A stretch of 6,611 nucleotides of DNA, taken from an uncultured Verrucomicrobiota bacterium. GTDB taxonomy: Bacteria; Verrucomicrobiota; Verrucomicrobiae; Opitutales; Opitutaceae. The stretch is from contig CAMLQS010000288.1 in assembly GCA_946482165.1 (NCBI GenBank), positions 1 to 6,611 of the forward strand, given 5' to 3'. The notes beneath the pieces were generated by a model. It had not been told where the DNA came from. It saw only the letters and a list, made by a program, of their open reading frames with translations, and did not search any database. The translations under genes were made by a program, and so were the position numbers. Below are positions 5,401 to 6,611 of this stretch, in pieces (position 1 is the first letter of the stretch; each line of letters starts with the position of its first letter).

Positions 5401-6611
5401 CGGATCTGCGTCCAGAACGCGTTGGTGAAGTCGACCGTGCTGCCCGCGGCGTTCAGGGCGAGGTGGATGGTGGCGCCGCTGGCGACCGAAACGGACTGGG
5501 CGGCGACCTTGTTAAACGAAGCGGCGTCGAGGCCGTTCTTGGCGAGGTTCCAGTTCAAGCGGGCGCCGGCGCCGTAACCGATGGGACCGTTGAAGGTTTG
5601 CACGCCGGTGGAGTTGGCCACGTTGCCCGGAGTGTGGATTCCGTTGATCGTCGTGGCGGCGTTGCTGGATCCCACGCCGATAAGCGTGGTGCCCGCGGCA
5701 GTGGTCATGGCGCCGGCCGAGGAGAGGCTTCCGTCGAGACGGAGCGTGCCGCCATTGATCGTGGTGGCGCCGTCGTGGCTGCACGCGCCGGCGAGGGTAA
5801 GCGTGCCGGAGCCGAGTTTGGTGAGACCGAGCGCGTCGGCGGAACCGTCGGTGATGGCGCCGGTGAACGAGACGTTGCCGTTGCCATGGACCGTGATGGT
5901 GCGATTGCCGGCGACCGCAGCGCTGACCTCGGCGGTGAAGTTCAGGGCGCCGGCGTCGGACTGCACGATGTAGTTGGAACCGCCGGCGGTCAGGGTGAGG
6001 CCGCCGATGATGTTGGTGCCGCCAAGATTTTGGATGGCGACGGAACCATTGCGACCGGCGAGGGAAACGCGAGGCAGCGTGATCGCGCCGGAGGTGCCGT
6101 CGATCTGGAGGCGAGAATTACCGCCGGTGTTGTTGTTGATATAAATCGGGCTGTGGGCGTTCGCGAGGACCTGGTTGTTGACCACGCGGACGATGCCGTC
6201 ATCGGCGGAGCTGCTGCCGGTGTCGACATGGAGGGTGCCGCGGAAGGTGCTTCCCGTGCCCGCGAGGATCAGGGTGCCGGCGCCGGCCTTGCCGAGCGTG
6301 CCGGCGACGACGGAACCGCCGAGGTCGGGACTGTAGAGCGGGCTGCTCAGCGTGAGCGTGCCGCCCGAGGCGACGTTGAAGGCGCCGCCGTTCACATCGA
6401 GCAGGATGCCGCGGGTGGCGTCGTCGATGGCCTGCGTGCCGGAGACGTGGATCGTGCCGCGATTGAGCGTGAGCTGGTTGGTGACGAGCACGGCGGGAGC
6501 GGGCCCGAGGCGCGCTTCCGAGTCGATGGCGATGGCGCTGGCACGTCCGTCGCCGACGGCGATCTTGCCGGCGAAGGCGGTGTTGGAGCCGCTGAGCGTG
6601 ACGGTGTTGTT
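2430..6611 (-). CDS. Giant surface protein with autotransporter-associated beta-strand repeats, FN3 domain and DxDGDG-type C-terminus (N-terminal part outside window)
   Basis: The frame is open from the right edge of the window to a TAG at 2430-2432, giving 1393 residues of a longer protein. GTG at 6489-6491 is internal, because the 40 codons before it (NNTVTLSGSNTAFAGKI...) are more of the same repeat. Content is Gly/Ala/Ser/Thr/Asn-rich with one cysteine only, as expected for a secreted beta-helix. Order along the protein: PATR-type repeats with GxGTLTLxGxNTYTGxT patterns; module A (nt 5259-5825); an FN3 domain (nt 4978-5237); a long beta-rich region containing an IVGPWAAV...YATRDGAGNLVAYTG segment (nt 4424-4536); more PATR repeats; module B (nt 2835-3395), a second copy of A; a linker; a calcium-type loop DPDGDGVSNL; and a last beta-rich segment ending FLRVKVTQP. 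In this family (PF12951/TIGR02601) the repeats form a passenger beta-helix at the cell surface. No C-terminal beta-barrel and no PEP-CTERM anchor is present, so export and anchoring depend on something else. An adhesin or matrix role is inferred, not shown. No promoter for it is in the window. Confidence 0.93.
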   Translation of the reverse strand, partial: NNTVTLSGSNTAFAGKIAVGDGRASAIAIDSEARLGPAPAVLVTNQLTLNRGTIHVSGTQAIDDATRGILLDVNGGAFNVASGGTLTLSSPLYSPDLGGSVVAGTLGKAGAGTLILAGTGSTFRGTLHVDTGSSSADDGIVRVVNNQVLANAHSPIYINNNTGGNSRLQIDGTSGAITLPRVSLAGRNGSVAIQNLGGTNIIGGLTLTAGGSNYIVQSDAGALNFTAEVSAAVAGNRTITVHGNGNVSFTGAITDGSADALGLTKLGSGTLTLAGACSHDGATTINGGTLRLDGSLSSAGAMTTAAGTTLIGVGSSNAATTINGIHTPGNVANSTGVQTFNGPIGYGAGARLNWNLAKNGLDAASFNKVAAQSVSVASGATIHLALNAAGSTVDFTNAFWTQIRVWPVLTATSLTGQFTLGTVSTDSGGRDVSSYGSFHLQQNVSGVSVVFYPIDAAAPSAPIGLSGAGSPGTVTLAWSGSSGAVSYKVFRSTNSGGPYEAVSGDVSTTGFIDVSVVNGTTYYYVVTAVNAFGESDQSVEFVATPRAPSILDKADNTVALNQPASWAGSVLPTVWDTARWSGLSGANSVVLGANIGLNGIAVGSTGGAVGIGAGNTLTLGSGGVDLSAATQNLSIASGLVLAAGDQSWKIAAGRTFTLTGAVSRNAGSTLLIDKSIGAGAVTSSTLVNAGSTGIVGPWAAVKSAGVSANNSAAGHTYATRDGAGNLVAYTGAIPQATTGAWGGIASGGTGTANHDVSGSGTLGATGLARSVNTIRYTGAGARQPGNNAADLLTIGGLMNAGTGAFTIGRDGANITNDFSFGILVGANNELVLAPMSADIVLHSFIKDGAGGAGAVTIVGNNAVVLAGPNTFTGGLNLNSGSLRLAIDNAIGTGTLRINGGDIRSSLATRTVTNPVVLNGSFSLGRNTNFSGAVTLANDVTITSANPDAQAAATSAFTGVISGSRGLAVAEGTNPTGTIILSGANTYSGGTTLNSGILRLGHASALGAATGNLAVDGGTLNLNAFSPTVGRLSGAGGVIANLAAGTSTLTTNSVASSTFSGSLQNGAAGQVLALTKQGSGTLTLSGANTYTGPTTVSAGGLRVAGSLGAGPVSVASGATLSGSGTIQGALTFASGSIHAPGDPAGAQTVVGTLGYANGARLRWTLPANSDSTDSAGRVSAGVVNVTTGAVIDGVFNSAGSTVNFTDAFWTQPRSWTVLSASNKTGDFALGVVTVDTGGRLLSDYGTLVLQQTSTSVTLAFTPTTPVSPAVEWRAEHFGPEWASLPEAADAADPDGDGVSNLLERAFAGDPLVSEPGLLPAVDTMSPALAFLYRRSKDATDLGFAVEESVNLSTWSAAVGSETVVEDNASYQLIRHTRPISSDVRLFLRVKVTQP
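2433..2793 (-). other. C-terminal region: DxDGDG loop plus terminal beta-rich segment
   Basis: After the VEWRAEHFG stretch comes DPDGDGVSNLLERAFAGDP (nt 2685-2741). This matches the calcium-binding DxDGDGxxNLxE loop common near the ends of Verrucomicrobiota extracellular proteins and related to thrombospondin type 3 / dockerin-like loops. The last 73 residues (FLYRRSKDATDLGFAVEES..LSTWSAA...FLRVKVTQP) look like a small beta domain of the type that closes many long surface proteins in this phylum. No LPXTG, PEP-CTERM (PEP motif, transmembrane helix, Arg cluster) or autotransporter barrel is present. Calcium binding and a sorting role are inferred. Confidence 0.65.
2835..3395 (-). repeat. Module B: 187-aa beta-rich unit, second copy of module A
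   Basis: It opens with LTKQGSGTLTLSGANTYTG and continues with HAPGD, a GYANGARLRW strand, SAGSTVNFTDAFWTQ, S-W-T-V-L, DTGGRLLSDYGTL and LQQTSTSVTLAF. All are in the same order as module A and the length is nearly identical (187 against 189 residues). Between the blocks the residues differ often, so the copies are old at protein level. A T/P-rich linker follows. Confidence 0.8.
3549..3686 (-). repeat. PATR-type beta-strand repeat, best consensus copy
   Basis: The segment reads GTIILSGANTYSGGTTL, NSGILRLGHASALG, then AVDGGTLNL, a textbook PF12951-type unit. Its LSGANTY codons (nt 3654-3674) are identical at all 21 bases to those of the next copy in module B (nt 3345-3365), 309 bp away. This suggests recent duplication or homogenisation between neighbouring units. 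Confidence 0.88.
3912..4052 (-). repeat. PATR-type beta-strand repeat
   Basis: The segment reads VTIVGNNAVVLAGPNTFTGG, then LNLNSGSLRLAIDNAIGTGTLRINGG. This is a near-consensus autotransporter-associated repeat with the N-T-F-T-G-G turn and the A-I-G-T-G-T-L strand. It follows the beta-rich region downstream of the FN3 domain. Confidence 0.82.
4978..5237 (-). other. Fibronectin type III domain inside the giant surface protein
   Basis: About 87 residues with the FN3 pattern: P-S-A-P-I-G-L at the start, V-T-L-A-W-S-G strand with the conserved Trp, S-Y-K-V-F-R-S strand, a G-G-P-Y-E turn, F-I-D then N-G-T-T-Y-Y-Y-V-V-T-A-V-N strand with the conserved tyrosines, and a closing S-V-E-F-V-A-T-P. FN3 domains in bacterial extracellular proteins act as spacers or binding modules. 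Here it sits between two long beta-repeat blocks. Confidence 0.85.
5259..5825 (-). repeat. Module A: 189-aa beta-rich unit, first of two copies
   Basis: The unit opens with a PATR repeat (LTKLGSGTLTLAG, then GATTINGGTLRLDGSL) and continues with HTPGN, a GYGAGARLNW strand, AAGSTVDFTNAFWTQ, a W-P-V-L strand, DSGGRDVSSYGSF and LQQNVSGVSVVF. Each element has a counterpart in the same order in module B. The NTY of the usual LxGANTYTG is replaced by CSH here (nt 5775-5783), giving the only cysteine in the visible protein. A stretch of P and A follows and leads straight into the FN3 domain. Confidence 0.8.
6174..6293 (-). repeat. PATR-type beta-strand repeat
   Basis: The segment GKAGAGTLILAGTGSTFRGTLHVDTG followed by GIVRVVNN matches the repeat pattern (K-x-G-x-G-T-L-x-L-x-G, strand, G-T-L-x-V, G-x-V-R-V). 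It lies early in the visible protein and is followed by about 115 residues of less regular beta-rich sequence. Confidence 0.75.
6444..6611 (-). repeat. PATR-type beta-strand repeat, cut by window edge
   Basis: The translated segment starts TVTLSGSNTAFAGKIAV and continues through ARLGPAPAVLVTNQLTLNRGTIHV. The order (T-L-S-G-x-N-T strand, G turn, then A-R-L-G and a following L-T-L-N-x-G-T strand) is the usual one for autotransporter-associated repeats. It shows that the coding frame continues past the right edge. Confidence 0.75.

Noticed and set aside
6489..6491. GTG as the start of the giant minus-strand gene
   Set aside because: The frame stays open to the window edge and the 40 upstream codons encode more of the same repeat, so the true start is outside.

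Overview
The window looks like chromosomal DNA from a high-GC Gram-negative bacterium, most likely Verrucomicrobiota close to the Opitutaceae. That placement is inferred from gene content: a very long surface protein built of autotransporter-associated beta-strand (PATR-type) repeats and ending in a DxDGDG loop plus a short beta-rich tail, a thioredoxin-fold/TPR periplasmic protein, and a ricin-type lectin tail. No rRNA or marker gene is present to confirm it.

Layout: (1) bases 1-114 are the 3' end of a plus-strand gene whose product ends in a ricin-type beta-trefoil lectin domain. (2) A 68-bp gap holds a perfect 10-bp GC hairpin. (3) 183-1157 encodes an unrecognised 324-aa protein with an N-terminal membrane anchor and an alpha-helical periplasmic body. 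(4) After a 108-bp gap, 1266-2363 encodes a 365-aa exported protein with a thioredoxin-like domain followed by TPR-like helices; both cysteines expected at the CxxC position are missing (E61 and S64). (5) A 66-bp convergent gap contains an 11-position stem starting right at the stop codon. (6) 2430-6611, on the minus strand, is the C-terminal 1393 residues of a giant surface protein that runs off the right edge of the window.

All four products appear to be exported or envelope-associated. The lectin protein and the giant repeat protein suggest cell-surface or carbohydrate-facing roles; the two middle proteins look periplasmic. Nothing in the sequence proves that the four act together. The most notable items are the cysteine-less thioredoxin-like protein and the internal architecture of the giant protein, where a 187-189-residue module occurs twice with an FN3 domain and further beta repeats between the copies. 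I found no RNA gene, insertion sequence, CRISPR array or mobile element.
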